DNA of 64,000 nt, from the NCBI RefSeq assembly GCF_010686765.1, contig NZ_JAAGWF010000010.1, forward strand, positions 124,001-188,000. The letters are read 5' to 3'. The stretch comes from Geodermatophilus sabuli (GTDB lineage Bacteria > Actinomycetota > Actinomycetes > Mycobacteriales > Geodermatophilaceae). A model generated the notes under the pieces. The model made no database searches. It worked only from the letters and a program-made list of their open reading frames with translations, and was not told where the DNA came from. This document shows, piece by piece, positions 18,017-26,686 of this stretch; the first letter of the stretch is position 1, and each line of letters opens with the position of its first letter. The position numbers and the translations under genes were made by a program.

Positions 18017-18700
18017 GTGCCTGCAGTCCTGGTGACCGGAGGCGGATCGGGCATCGGCGCGGAGGTCTGCCGGGTGCTCGCTGCCGCGGGCTGGCAGGTG
18101 GCCGCCGCCGACCTGCGGCCCCCGGAGGGCGGGCACGAGCTCGACACCACCGACGAGGCCGGCTGGGAGCGGGTGCTGGACGCCGTCTGGCCGCTGGACG
18201 GGCTGGTCAACTGCGCCGGCATCCGGGACCGGGCGCCGCTCGAGGAGCTGGAGCTGGCGGCGTTCGAGCGGATGATGGCCGTGCACGTCACCGGGTGCTT
18301 CCTCGGCACCCGCGGGGTCGCCCGGCGGTGGCGCACCGAGGAGCGCTCCGGCGCGGTCGTCAACATCTCCTCGGTCACCGCCACCCACGCCGTCGCCGGA
18401 CAGGTCCACTACGTCACCGCCAAGGGCGCGATCGCCGCGCTGACCCGGGCGGCGGCGGTGGAGCTCGGGCCCACGGGCACCCGGGTCAACGCGATCGCGC
18501 CCGGGATCATCCGCACCCCCATGACCGCCGACCGCCTCGGGGACCCGGACCAGACGGCGTGGCTGCTGTCCCGCGTGCCGGCGGGCCGGGTCGGCGAGCC
18601 GGCCGAGATCGCCTCGGCGGTGCAGTTCCTGCTCTCCGACGCGGCGTCCTACGTCAACGGCGTGCTGCTGCCCGTCGACGGCGGCTGGGCGGCGGGCTGA
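18017..18700 (+). CDS. SDR family oxidoreductase
   Basis: A 227-residue short-chain dehydrogenase. The cofactor motif is TGGGSGIG (about 7-14), and the catalytic Ser-Tyr-Lys set is seen in NISSV...VHYVTAKG. The C-terminal end VNGVLLPVDGGWAAG is classical. GAGGAGGG precedes the GTG start. It sits 24 bases after the TIM-barrel gene, and its stop shares one base with the next start (TGATG). It probably oxidises a secondary alcohol in the same pathway. Confidence 0.92.
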   Translation: MPAVLVTGGGSGIGAEVCRVLAAAGWQVAAADLRPPEGGHELDTTDEAGWERVLDAVWPLDGLVNCAGIRDRAPLEELELAAFERMMAVHVTGCFLGTRGVARRWRTEERSGAVVNISSVTATHAVAGQVHYVTAKGAIAALTRAAAVELGPTGTRVNAIAPGIIRTPMTADRLGDPDQTAWLLSRVPAGRVGEPAEIASAVQFLLSDAASYVNGVLLPVDGGWAAG

Positions 18701-19716
18701 TGGCCGGCCGGCGCACCGTCGGCCTCGGGCTGTTCACCGGCCAGCGCCCTCCGGGGGTCGCGCACCCGCCGTACGGGGACGCGGTGCTGCTCGCCCGTGC
18801 CGCGGAGGACGCCGGCTTCGACGCGTTCTGGGTCAGCGAGCACCACGGGATGCCCGACGGCTACCTGCCCTCCCCGCTGGTGCTGCTCGGCGCGCTGGCC
18901 GCCGCGACCGACCGGCTCACGCTCGGCAGTGGCGTCGCCCTCGCGCCGCTGCACCACCCGCTGCGGCTGGCCGAGGACGCGGCGGTCCTCGACCACCTGT
19001 CCGGAGGGCGCCTGGTCCTGGGTCTCGGCCTGGGCTACGCCGAGCACGAGTACGCCGCCTTCGGCGTGGACCCCACCCGCCGCGGGGCGCTGATGTCCGA
19101 CCTCGTGCCGTTCCTGCGCCGGGCCTGGACCGGGGAGGCGTTCGACTGGAGCGGCCCCGCGTACGCCGGCCAGGGCCTGCGCGTCACCCCGGCCCCGCTG
19201 CGGGACGGCATCCCGGTGTGGCTGGGCGGGTACGCCCCGGCCGCCCTGCAGCGGGCCCGCCGCGTCGCCGACGGCTACCTGGTGGGCCGCGCGGACGACG
19301 CCATCCTCGACCGGGTGCTCCCGGCGTTCGCCGAGCCGGTCGGGCGCCCGTTCACGATCGCGGTCAACGCCCTCGTCCTGCTCACCGACGACCCCGCCGA
19401 CGCCGACGCCGCCCGGCGGGGCTACGCCGCCACGCAGACGGCGTACGAGGCGATGCAGGCCGGCGGCATCGCGCACGCCGGGATCGTCGCGCCCGACCCG
19501 GAGGCGCCCGTCACGGCCGGGTCGGTCGACCGCTACTTCCAGGCCGTCGGACCGGCCGGCGCCGTCGTCGCCCGGCTGCGCGAACTGCTGGACCGGCTGC
19601 CGGCCTGGGCCGACGCCCACCTGGTGCTGCGGGTGCTCTTCCCCGAGCCGGACGCGCGGCGCCAGGCCGACCGCGTGGCGCGGCTGGGCCGGGACGTGCT
19701 GCCCGGGCTGCGCTGA
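18700..19716 (+). CDS. LLM class flavin-dependent oxidoreductase
   Basis: A 338-residue luciferase-like monooxygenase or F420-dependent reductase. Seen are VGLGLFTGQRP (strand 1), ARAAEDAGFDAFWVSEHHG with the paired His, LGSGVALAPLHHPLRLAEDAAVLDHLS split by family-typical residues, and GLGLGYAEHEYAAFGVD. The WVSEHH pattern is typical for FMN-using members. It ends the three-gene operon and is only three bases from the convergent amidohydrolase gene. The substrate is unknown. Confidence 0.88.
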   Translation: MAGRRTVGLGLFTGQRPPGVAHPPYGDAVLLARAAEDAGFDAFWVSEHHGMPDGYLPSPLVLLGALAAATDRLTLGSGVALAPLHHPLRLAEDAAVLDHLSGGRLVLGLGLGYAEHEYAAFGVDPTRRGALMSDLVPFLRRAWTGEAFDWSGPAYAGQGLRVTPAPLRDGIPVWLGGYAPAALQRARRVADGYLVGRADDAILDRVLPAFAEPVGRPFTIAVNALVLLTDDPADADAARRGYAATQTAYEAMQAGGIAHAGIVAPDPEAPVTAGSVDRYFQAVGPAGAVVARLRELLDRLPAWADAHLVLRVLFPEPDARRQADRVARLGRDVLPGLR

Positions 19717-19719
19717 CCC

Positions 19720-21126
19720 TCAGGCCTTGGACAGCTCGCGCATCTGGTCGTCGGACAGCACGTCGCCCTCCCGGGCCGCCTGGGCCAGGCGGGTGTCCTC
19801 CAGGGCGAAGGCACGGGTGAGCGGGCAGGCGGCCAGGAAGCTCACCTTCTCCCCCGACCGGGGACGCCGCTCGGGCAGCGGCCGGGACAGGTCGATCCGG
19901 CGGCCCTCCTTGACCACCTCCACGATCGCCCCCTCGCGGGTCAGGACGGTGATGTCGGCCAGCGGGTCACCGTCGACCACGAGGACGTCGGCGACGTAGC
20001 CCTCGCGGACCGCGCCGAGGCTGCCCTCCATCTTGATCGCCCAGGCCGCCTGCGAGGTCGCCGCGGTGATCGCCTCCATCGGCGAGAACCCGGCGTACTG
20101 GACGAGCATGTCGAGCTCCCGCGCGTGCCACTCGCCGCACGGGGTGATCGCGAACCCCGTCTCCGAGCCGGTGATGACCCGCACGCCGGCCCGGTGCGCC
20201 TTGTCGATCATGACGCCGGTGACGTCGAGCTCGGCCTTGAAGACGTCGAGCAGCTCGGGGGCGGTGCCGACCTTCTCGCCGTACTCGACGAGGTTGCCCA
20301 GCAGCGTGAACGTCGGGCACAGCGCCGAGCCGTTCTCGACGACCGCCTCGAGCGCCTCGTCGTCCATGTAGGACGAGTGGTAGATCAGGTCCATGCCGGC
20401 CTCGGCCGACTCCTTGGTGCTGATCGAGTTGCGGCAGTGACCCACCACGGGGGTGTTGAGCTCGTGCGCCGCGTCGACGACCGCCTGGATCTCGCGCTTG
20501 TTCCAGACCTTGACCTCCGGCCCCTTCACCGAGGGGATCAGCCCGGTGACCATCACCTTGATCCAGTCGACGCCGTGCTTGATCTGCCGGCGCACCTCAC
20601 GCTGGATGCCGTTGGCGTCGTGGACGACGGTGGCGTAGCCGGTGGTGCCCTCGTCCCTGATCAGCCGCCCGGCGGTGCCGCCCAGCATCGTCATGAGGGC
20701 GTTGCCCCCGGCGCGCATCCGCGGGCCCTCGACGAAGCCGGACTCGATCGCGTCGCGCAGCTCCACGCCGATGTTCCACAGGCAGTCGGCGTCGAGCACG
20801 CTGGTGACGCCGGCCCGCAGCACCTTCTGGGCGTTGTGCGCCGACAGCATCGAGCTGAACGCCTCGGTGCGGTGGAAGAACAGCTCGTCGTTGCCGGTGG
20901 GCTCGCCGAAGGACAGGTGGGTGTGGGCGTCGATCAGCCCCGGCATGACCGTGCGGCCGGTGGCGTCGATCCGGGTCAGGCCGGGGAGGTCCACGGCCTG
21001 CGCCTCGGCGGCCGCACCAAGCGCGGCGATCCGGCCGTCGCGGATGAGCACGGCCTCGCCGGGCCGGGCGTCGGCCCCGGTGCCGTCGACCACCGTGCCG
21101 CCGGTGATGAGGATCGGCTCGGACAT
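19720..21126 (-). CDS. amidohydrolase family protein (imidazolonepropionase/prolidase-like)
   Basis: A 468-residue metal-dependent hydrolase. The HxH metal motif is in MPGLIDAHTHLSFGE; later ligands are His in VVGHCRNS, His in LIYHSSYMDD and Asp/Glu near VITGSETGF. The N- and C-terminal beta-sandwich ends (TGGTVVDGTGA; GYVADVLVVDGDPLADI) are typical of cyclic-amide hydrolases. The extra C-terminal 50 residues (FLAACPLTRAFALED onward) are unusual. It is transcribed alone from a promoter at about 21.2 kb that shares elements with the Liv-operon promoters. A cyclic amide or lactone substrate is possible. Confidence 0.88.
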   Translation of the reverse strand: MSEPILITGGTVVDGTGADARPGEAVLIRDGRIAALGAAAEAQAVDLPGLTRIDATGRTVMPGLIDAHTHLSFGEPTGNDELFFHRTEAFSSMLSAHNAQKVLRAGVTSVLDADCLWNIGVELRDAIESGFVEGPRMRAGGNALMTMLGGTAGRLIRDEGTTGYATVVHDANGIQREVRRQIKHGVDWIKVMVTGLIPSVKGPEVKVWNKREIQAVVDAAHELNTPVVGHCRNSISTKESAEAGMDLIYHSSYMDDEALEAVVENGSALCPTFTLLGNLVEYGEKVGTAPELLDVFKAELDVTGVMIDKAHRAGVRVITGSETGFAITPCGEWHARELDMLVQYAGFSPMEAITAATSQAAWAIKMEGSLGAVREGYVADVLVVDGDPLADITVLTREGAIVEVVKEGRRIDLSRPLPERRPRSGEKVSFLAACPLTRAFALEDTRLAQAAREGDVLSDDQMRELSKA

Positions 21127-21170
21127 CTGCGCTCCCTCCAGGGACGGCGGGGCGCGCCGAGTCCGGCGGA

Positions 21171-21239
21171 GTGGCCCGCGTCACGTCGCCGTCGCCCATC
21201 GTCGGCGGGCGTCCCCATAGTGTCAAGCACAGTAACGAC
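21171..21239 (-). promoter_or_regulatory. promoter of the amidohydrolase gene with two operator-like sites
   Basis: On the minus strand: -35 TTGACA (21226-21221), 18 bases, weak -10 ACGATG (21202-21197). A degenerate 20-base repeat (21220-21239, intact half TAACGAC on the plus strand) covers the -35. GTGG-CCCGCG-TCAC (21171-21184, plus strand) is 12 bases past the -10 and is one base from the GTGA-N6-TCAC palindromes of the Liv promoters. Confidence 0.45.
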
Positions 21240-21306
21240 GGGCGCCGGGAGGTGGCGACGGGTTCCCGAGCGAGGTGACGACGGGCGCCGGGGTGGGTGG
21301 CGACGG
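21235..21306. repeat. imperfect direct repeat, 43-base period
   Basis: Copy 1 (21235-21261) and copy 2 (21278-21306) share the 15-base start ACGACGGGCGCCGGG and the end TGGCGACGG, with a two-base length difference. It lies between the amidohydrolase promoter and the SDR stop. No gene is seen in it. Confidence 0.6.
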
Positions 21307-21311
21307 TGCCC

Positions 21312-22073
21312 TCAGGCGTTGGTGACCCCCAGCGCGAGGCCGCCGTCCACGGTCAGGATGCTGCCGGTCACCCACTCGGCCCCCGCGAGGTAGGCCACCG
21401 CCTCGGCGACCTCCTCGACCGTCCCGATCCGGCCCAGCGCATGGGCGGCGCCGAGGGACTGCAGCCGGGCGTGGGCCTCCTCGGGGGTGCCGAGCCCGGC
21501 CCGTTCGTTGATCTCGGTGTAGACGGCACCGGGCCGGATGCAGTTGACCCGCACCTGCTGCGGTCCCAGCTCCGCGGCCAGGACGCCGGTGAGGGCCTCC
21601 AGCGCCCCCTTCGTCGCCGCGTAGGGCGAGGCGCCGGGGAAGGCCCGTTGGGTGTGCACGGACCCGAAGAAGACGATGGAGCCGCGGCGGGCCCGCAGCT
21701 CCGGCAGCGCCAGCCCCGACAGCTGCACCGGGCCCACCACGTTGGCGTGGTAGAGGTCGAGCACCTGCTGCTCGTCCAGTGCGTCGAGCGCGCCGCGGTA
21801 CATGTTCCCGGCGGCGTTGACGAGGGTGTCCAGTCCGCCCCCGTGCCCGACGGCGGCGGCGAGCAGGCGCTCCCGGTCACCGGCGGCCGTGACGTCGGCC
21901 GGGACGGCGAGGCAGGCCGCGCCCAGCTCGTCGGCCACCGCCTGCACCTTGTCCGCCCGCCGTCCCGACACCGTCACCCGGGCACCCCGCTCGACCAGGT
22001 GCCGGGCGACCCCGGCGCCGATGCCCGATCCCCCGCCGGTCACCAGCACCGACGAGCCCGCCAGTTCGCGCAT
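21312..22073 (-). CDS. SDR family oxidoreductase
   Basis: A 253-residue short-chain dehydrogenase: cofactor motif TGGGSGIG (about 12-19), NAAG-like NAAGNMY, catalytic segment IVFFGSVHT...PYAATKG (Ser, Tyr, Lys), and C-terminal SILTVDGGLALG. It follows the flavoprotein gene by 36 bases on the same strand; both are likely transcribed with the TrmB-type regulator. The CGGCGG-rich DNA downstream includes a direct repeat. Confidence 0.92.
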   Translation of the reverse strand: MRELAGSSVLVTGGGSGIGAGVARHLVERGARVTVSGRRADKVQAVADELGAACLAVPADVTAAGDRERLLAAAVGHGGGLDTLVNAAGNMYRGALDALDEQQVLDLYHANVVGPVQLSGLALPELRARRGSIVFFGSVHTQRAFPGASPYAATKGALEALTGVLAAELGPQQVRVNCIRPGAVYTEINERAGLGTPEEAHARLQSLGAAHALGRIGTVEEVAEAVAYLAGAEWVTGSILTVDGGLALGVTNA

Positions 22074-22109
22074 GCCGCACGTCCTCCTCGTGGATGGTCC
22101 CCGCCGGGC

Positions 22110-23555
22110 TCAGCCGGCCAGGGCGCACTCCGCCGCGATCTGCCCGAAGCACAGCGCCTCGGACAGGTTGCTGCCGTCGGCCGGGTACAGCAGGCCGCTG
22201 GCCTGCCCGAGCTCGCCGGCCGCGTACAGCCCCGGGATGACGTCGCCGAAGACGTCCAGCACCTGCGCCCGGGCGTCCCGGCGGGGTCCGCCGGTGGTGT
22301 TCGAGCCGCCCGGGTACAGCGGCACGCAGTAGTAGGGCGGGGTGTCCAGCGGCACGAGCGTCTCCGCCGGACGGCCCAGGGGGTCACTGCCCGTGGCGCA
22401 GCCGGCGTTGTACGCGGCCACGGTGGCCGCGGCCGCCTCCGGGTCGGCGACGCCGGCCGCGCGGGCGGCGTCGGCCACGGTCGCGCCCTGGTGGACCCAG
22501 CCGCGCTCGATCTCGGCCCGGTTGTCGGGGCTCCACGTGTACAGGCCGACCGCGCCGGCGCCGAGGTGCGGGAAGGTGAGCGGGCCGGCCGCGCGCCGCC
22601 GGTCGTCGAAGAACCAGTAGCAGGGCACCCGCGGGTGGCCTCCGGTCGCCGGGTCGATGCCGAGCAGTTCGTAGTAGAAGCCGTGCAGGAGGCGGGCCTG
22701 CTGGCTCTCGTCGGCGAAGCGCCGTCCCGCGCCGTCGGTGATGACGTAGCCGGGCGGGTCGATGCCGATGATCAGGTTGAGCCGGCTGCCGTCGGGCATC
22801 GGGAAGCTCCCGATCGCGCGGCCCACCATCTGGTTCATGTGCCACAGGTCGGCCCCCAGCGCCTGCGCCATCCGGACGCCGTCCCCGGTGTTGCCGGGGT
22901 TGCCGTAGAAGTACACCGGCGCCGCCCGGAGGTGGTCGAGCTTGAGCGCCTCGTCGAACTCGTAGCCCCCGCACGCGAGGACCACGCCGGACCGGGACCG
23001 GACGACGGTGCCGTCGTCGTCCCCCACGCGGACACCGGTGACCATCCCGGCGTCGTCCCGGAGCAGCCGCGCCGCGGGGCTGGACCACCGCAGCTGCACG
23101 CCGGTGCCGGCGACGGCGGTGGTGAGGGCGGCGTAGAGGTCCGTCCCCGCGCCGCCCCGGGCGTCGAGGCGGTAGCGCGCCTCCCCCGGCTGCCCGACGA
23201 CGATGCCCTCCGCCCCGGGCAGCTCCGGGTGCTCGGCACCGCCGATCGCGGTCATCGGCAGCCCGCGGGCGGCCAGCCAGTCGAACAGCCCCCCGGCCCG
23301 CTCTGCCCACCGCGCGCTGACGTCGCGCGGCACCATGCCGCCGGCGCACCGGTCCAGGTACTCCGTCGCCGCGGGCACGTCGGTGACGCCCATGACGAGG
23401 CCCCCCGACATCCGCGTGCTCGGCGTGTGCCGGTCGGCCGGCTGCTTCTCCAGCACGACGACGGAGGCACCGGCCCGGGCGGCGGTGAGAGAGGCGGCCG
23501 CGCCGGCCGCCCCGAACCCGACGACGAGCAGGTCGCAGTCGGGGGTGGGCGGCAC
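22110..23555 (-). CDS. FAD-dependent oxidoreductase, fumarate reductase/ketosteroid dehydrogenase-like
   Basis: A 481-residue FAD_binding_2 flavoprotein. The FAD motif VVGFGAAGAAASL lies at about 10-22, followed by VVVLEKQPA. Conserved GG-rich end segments ASGLLYPADGSNLSEALCFG and LYAAGELGQ are visible. Such proteins introduce or reduce C=C bonds next to carbonyls. It is in a run with a TrmB-type regulator and an SDR. A second flavoprotein of the same class is at 37.1-38.5 kb. Confidence 0.88.
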   Translation of the reverse strand: MPPTPDCDLLVVGFGAAGAAASLTAARAGASVVVLEKQPADRHTPSTRMSGGLVMGVTDVPAATEYLDRCAGGMVPRDVSARWAERAGGLFDWLAARGLPMTAIGGAEHPELPGAEGIVVGQPGEARYRLDARGGAGTDLYAALTTAVAGTGVQLRWSSPAARLLRDDAGMVTGVRVGDDDGTVVRSRSGVVLACGGYEFDEALKLDHLRAAPVYFYGNPGNTGDGVRMAQALGADLWHMNQMVGRAIGSFPMPDGSRLNLIIGIDPPGYVITDGAGRRFADESQQARLLHGFYYELLGIDPATGGHPRVPCYWFFDDRRRAAGPLTFPHLGAGAVGLYTWSPDNRAEIERGWVHQGATVADAARAAGVADPEAAAATVAAYNAGCATGSDPLGRPAETLVPLDTPPYYCVPLYPGGSNTTGGPRRDARAQVLDVFGDVIPGLYAAGELGQASGLLYPADGSNLSEALCFGQIAAECALAG

Positions 23556-23601
23556 GGTTCCTCCTGCGGGTCGGGACCGGGCCGGGCCCGGGGACGGGCG
23601 G

Positions 23602-24504
23602 TCAGCTGGCCGAGCGGCCCCGGCGCGCGCGCCGGGCGGGGATGCGGTCGCGCCCGCTCTGCTCGGCGGCCTGCAGCGTGGCCGCGGGCAGTCCGCGGTC
23701 GGCGCGCAGGCGGTTCATGTCGGGGTCCTCCTGCCAGAACGCCCGGATCTGCTCGGCGTCGAAGTGGTCGCCCATGAGCTGGATGGCGATGTCGTGCCGG
23801 ATGTACTCGACCGACAGCAGGACGACGGCCGGGTTGTCCGTGTAGACCCCCCAGGCCCCGGTCTCGGTGAAGCCGCCGATCACGGCCTCCTGCCGGTCGC
23901 CGACGACGGTGAGCATCCGGCAGCCGAGGTTCTCCATGACGACCTCGGGCGTGGACAGCTCGTGCTGGTAGGTGCGCCCCACCGGGTCGCCGAGGTCGCC
24001 GAAGGCGATGGAGGTGACCGCCACCGAGCGCGCCTCGGCCGCCGTCACGCTGTCGCGCAGGGCGGCCATCTCCTCGGGCCAGATGGAGAGGAACAGCTCC
24101 CGCCGGGCGCCGGAGACCACGTCGCGGGCCCGGTCGAGCAGGGCCGCGGCGCCGGACAGGTTGTGGATCAGGTGCACGGTGGGCGGCGCGGCGATCGCCG
24201 GCAGCATCGCGTCCAGTGCGGCCAGGGACTCGGAGTAGTCGCGGCCGAGCCGGTTGAGCAACGCCTTCGCCGGCAGGGGCAGGTAGTCCACGGCGTCCCC
24301 GGCGCCCCGCACCTCGAAGGCCGCGCCGCGCGCGACGAGCTTGGCGAGGGTCTCGTACACCGTGCTGCGGGGCACGCCCGACCGCTTGGCCACCTCGTAG
24401 CCGTTGAGCGGCTCCCCCGCGCCGACCAGCGCCAGGTACGTCTTGGCCTCGTAGCCGGACATGCCCAGGTGCTGCAGCCGCTCGATCACGTCTTCGTAGG
24501 TCAC
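23602..24504 (-). CDS. TrmB family transcriptional regulator
   Basis: A 300-residue regulator. The N-terminal winged helix is TrmB-like: DVIERLQHLGMSGYEAKTY, then GYEVAKRSGVPRSTVYETL. A predicted helical linker and a ligand-binding domain follow (ELFLSIWPEEMAALRDSV), with an Arg-rich tail. The GTG at 24504 has GGAGGAGGG upstream and is clearly preferred. The 83 bases between it and the E1-beta gene contain an inverted repeat (24542-24562), consistent with autoregulation. TrmB-family proteins sense sugars or small metabolites; here the target is probably the flanking catabolic genes. Confidence 0.88.
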   Translation of the reverse strand: MTYEDVIERLQHLGMSGYEAKTYLALVGAGEPLNGYEVAKRSGVPRSTVYETLAKLVARGAAFEVRGAGDAVDYLPLPAKALLNRLGRDYSESLAALDAMLPAIAAPPTVHLIHNLSGAAALLDRARDVVSGARRELFLSIWPEEMAALRDSVTAAEARSVAVTSIAFGDLGDPVGRTYQHELSTPEVVMENLGCRMLTVVGDRQEAVIGGFTETGAWGVYTDNPAVVLLSVEYIRHDIAIQLMGDHFDAEQIRAFWQEDPDMNRLRADRGLPAATLQAAEQSGRDRIPARRARRGRSAS

Positions 24505-24541
24505 TGCCCGTACCCCTCCTCCCGGGGTGCCATCGGCACCG

Positions 24542-24562
24542 TCGTGAGCATGCCAGTCACGA
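24542..24562. promoter_or_regulatory. candidate TrmB operator
   Basis: Perfect six-base arms TCGTGA (24542-24547) and TCACGA (24557-24562) are separated by nine bases, 38 bases upstream of the regulator's GTG. It could serve autoregulation. Confidence 0.45.
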
Positions 24563-24587
24563 TCGGCCGCCACCTCGTTCCCATGGG

Positions 24588-25586
24588 TCAGTACCCGAAC
24601 GTGCGGTCGACGGCGTCGAGGACCCGGTCGAGGTCGGGGAGGAAGTCCTCCTCGACCCGGCTCGGGGGGTACGGGACGTCGTAGCCCGTCACCCGCTGCA
24701 CCGGCGCCTCCAGCTCGTAGAAGCAGGCGTCGGCCAGCTCCGCCGCGATCTCCGCCCCGAGCCCGAGCGTCCGCGGCGCCTCGTGGACGACGACCACGCG
24801 CCGGGTGCGGCGGGCGGAGTCGACCAGCGTGGGCAGGTCCAGCGGCGAGAGCGAGCGCAGGTCCACCACCTCCAGGGAGCGTCCCTCCGCCCGTGCCGCC
24901 TCCGCGGCGTCGAGGGCGACCCGGACCATCGCGCCGTGGGCGACCACGGTCGCGTCGGTGCCGGGCCGCACCACCCGCGCCCGGTGCAGCGGCAGGTCGT
25001 CGGCGGCCGGGCCGAGCCGGACCGGGCCCTTCTCCCAGTAGCGGCGCTTGGGCTCGTAGAAGACGACCGGGTCGTCGCTGCGGACGGCCTCCTGGATCAT
25101 CCGGTAGCCGTCGGCCGGCGAGGAGCAGGCGACCACGCGCAGCCCGGCCGTGTGCACGAAGTAGGACTCGTTGGACTCGCTGTGGTGCTCGACGGCGCCG
25201 ATGCCCCCGCCGTACGGGATGCGGATGACCACCGGCATGGCCAGCGTGCCGCCGGAGCGGGTGCGCAGCTTGGCCAGCTGGCTGACCACCTGGTCGAACG
25301 CCGGGTAGACGAACCCGTCGAACTGGATCTCGCACACCGGCCGGTAGCCCCGGACGGCCAGCCCGATCGCGGCGCCGACGATCCCGGACTCGGCCAGCGG
25401 CGTGTCCACGACCCGGTCGCCGCCGAAGTCCTTCTGGAGCCCGTCGGTGACCCGGAAGACGCCGCCGAGCCGCCCGACGTCCTCACCCAGGACCAGCACC
25501 CTCGGATCGTCGTCCATCGCCTGGCGCAGGCCGGCGTTGATCGCCGCGCCCAGCGCCAGGGTCGTCGTCCCGCCCGGTTCGCTCAC
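24588..25586 (-). CDS. 2-oxoacid dehydrogenase E1 component, beta subunit
   Basis: A 332-residue TPP-enzyme beta subunit. Seen are VLVLGEDVGRLGGVFRVTDGL, DTPLAESGIVGAAIGLAVRG (the Glu that activates TPP lies in this segment), and the transketolase C-domain VVVVHEAPRTLGLGAEIAAEL. Its GTG overlaps the alpha-subunit stop (GTGA). No E2 acyltransferase or E3 is nearby, unlike pyruvate or branched-chain complexes, so the pair may use another acceptor or borrow an E2, as acetoin-type enzymes do with their own. The substrate is not fixed. Confidence 0.9.
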   Translation of the reverse strand: MSEPGGTTTLALGAAINAGLRQAMDDDPRVLVLGEDVGRLGGVFRVTDGLQKDFGGDRVVDTPLAESGIVGAAIGLAVRGYRPVCEIQFDGFVYPAFDQVVSQLAKLRTRSGGTLAMPVVIRIPYGGGIGAVEHHSESNESYFVHTAGLRVVACSSPADGYRMIQEAVRSDDPVVFYEPKRRYWEKGPVRLGPAADDLPLHRARVVRPGTDATVVAHGAMVRVALDAAEAARAEGRSLEVVDLRSLSPLDLPTLVDSARRTRRVVVVHEAPRTLGLGAEIAAELADACFYELEAPVQRVTGYDVPYPPSRVEEDFLPDLDRVLDAVDRTFGY

Positions 25587-26686
25587 CCCGGCTCCCGGGG
25601 GCCGGTGAAGGAGGCGAGGTGCGCGGCCAGCTCCGCCTGCTGCCGCGCCATGGCCGGGTGGGGCTCGGCGTAGACGAGGTCGAACACGGCCAGTGGGTCG
25701 GTGTCCGGCAGGGCGCGAGCGCCGGAGCGGATGCCCTCGGCGAGGTCGTCGGCCTCCGCGCCGAGGTCGTCGAACCAGGCGTCCCCGACGCCCTCGGCCC
25801 GCAGGTACCGCTCCACCCGCAGCAGCGGGTCGCGCGCCCGCCACTGGTCCACCTCGGCCGCGTCGCGGTAGCGACTGGGGTCGTCGGAGGTCGTGTGGGC
25901 GGCCATCCGGTAGGTGAAGGCCTCGATCAGCGTGGGCCCGCCGCCGGCCCGGGCCTGCGCCAGCGCGGCGCGGGTGACCGCCAGGACGGCGAGCACGTCG
26001 TTGCCGTCCACCCGCACGCCCGGGAACCCGAAGCCGTGCGCCCGCTGCCACAGCGGGACGCGGGTCTGCCGGCTCAGCGGCTCGGAGATCGCCCACTGGT
26101 TGTTCTGGCAGAAGAAGACGACCGGCGCCGAGGACACCGCGGCGAAGGTGAACGCCTCGGCGACGTCGCCCTGGCTGGTCGCGCCGTCCCCGAAGAACGC
26201 CATCGCGGCGGCGTCGGCGCCGTCGCGCTGGATGCCCATCGCGTAGCCCACCGCGTGCAGCGCCTGCGCCCCGATGATCACGGTGTAGTTGCCCATGCCG
26301 GCGGCCCGCGGGTCCCAGCCGCCGTGGGCGCTGCCGCGCCAGAACCGCAGCATCTGCGTCGGCCGGATGCCGCGGCACCACGCCACCCCGTGCTCGCGGT
26401 AGCTGGTGAAGGCGAAGTCCGCCGGTGCCAGCGCCCGCCCCGCCCCGACCTGTGCGGCCTCCTGGCCGAGGCAGCTGGCCCACAGCCCCAGCTCGCCCTG
26501 CCGCTGCAGCGCGGTGGCCTCGCTGTCGAAGCGGCGCAGCAGCGTCATGTCCCGCAGCAGCCCCTGCACGGTGGGCAGGTCGACGTCCAGGGGGTGCCCG
26601 GGGTCGGCCACCCGCCGGCCTCCGGGGGTGAGCAGCTGGACGCCGGGGTCGTCCTGGCCCGGCGGGTCGATGAGCGGCTGGCTCAT
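25583..26686 (-). CDS. 2-oxoacid dehydrogenase E1 component, alpha subunit
   Basis: A 367-residue TPP-binding subunit. The TPP motif begins FFGDGATSQGDVAEAF and ends FFCQNNQWAIS (GDG...NN). The catalytic-loop end YRMAAHTTSDDPSRYR is also seen, as in E1-alpha of PdhA/BkdA1/AcoA type. It forms a heterotetramer with the beta subunit downstream. Its ATG overlaps the SDR stop by four bases. Upstream lie the SDR and P450, so this is a P450-SDR-E1alpha-E1beta operon; a diketone or 2-oxo acid made by the first two enzymes is a plausible substrate. Confidence 0.9.
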   Translation of the reverse strand: MSQPLIDPPGQDDPGVQLLTPGGRRVADPGHPLDVDLPTVQGLLRDMTLLRRFDSEATALQRQGELGLWASCLGQEAAQVGAGRALAPADFAFTSYREHGVAWCRGIRPTQMLRFWRGSAHGGWDPRAAGMGNYTVIIGAQALHAVGYAMGIQRDGADAAAMAFFGDGATSQGDVAEAFTFAAVSSAPVVFFCQNNQWAISEPLSRQTRVPLWQRAHGFGFPGVRVDGNDVLAVLAVTRAALAQARAGGGPTLIEAFTYRMAAHTTSDDPSRYRDAAEVDQWRARDPLLRVERYLRAEGVGDAWFDDLGAEADDLAEGIRSGARALPDTDPLAVFDLVYAEPHPAMARQQAELAAHLASFTGPREPG

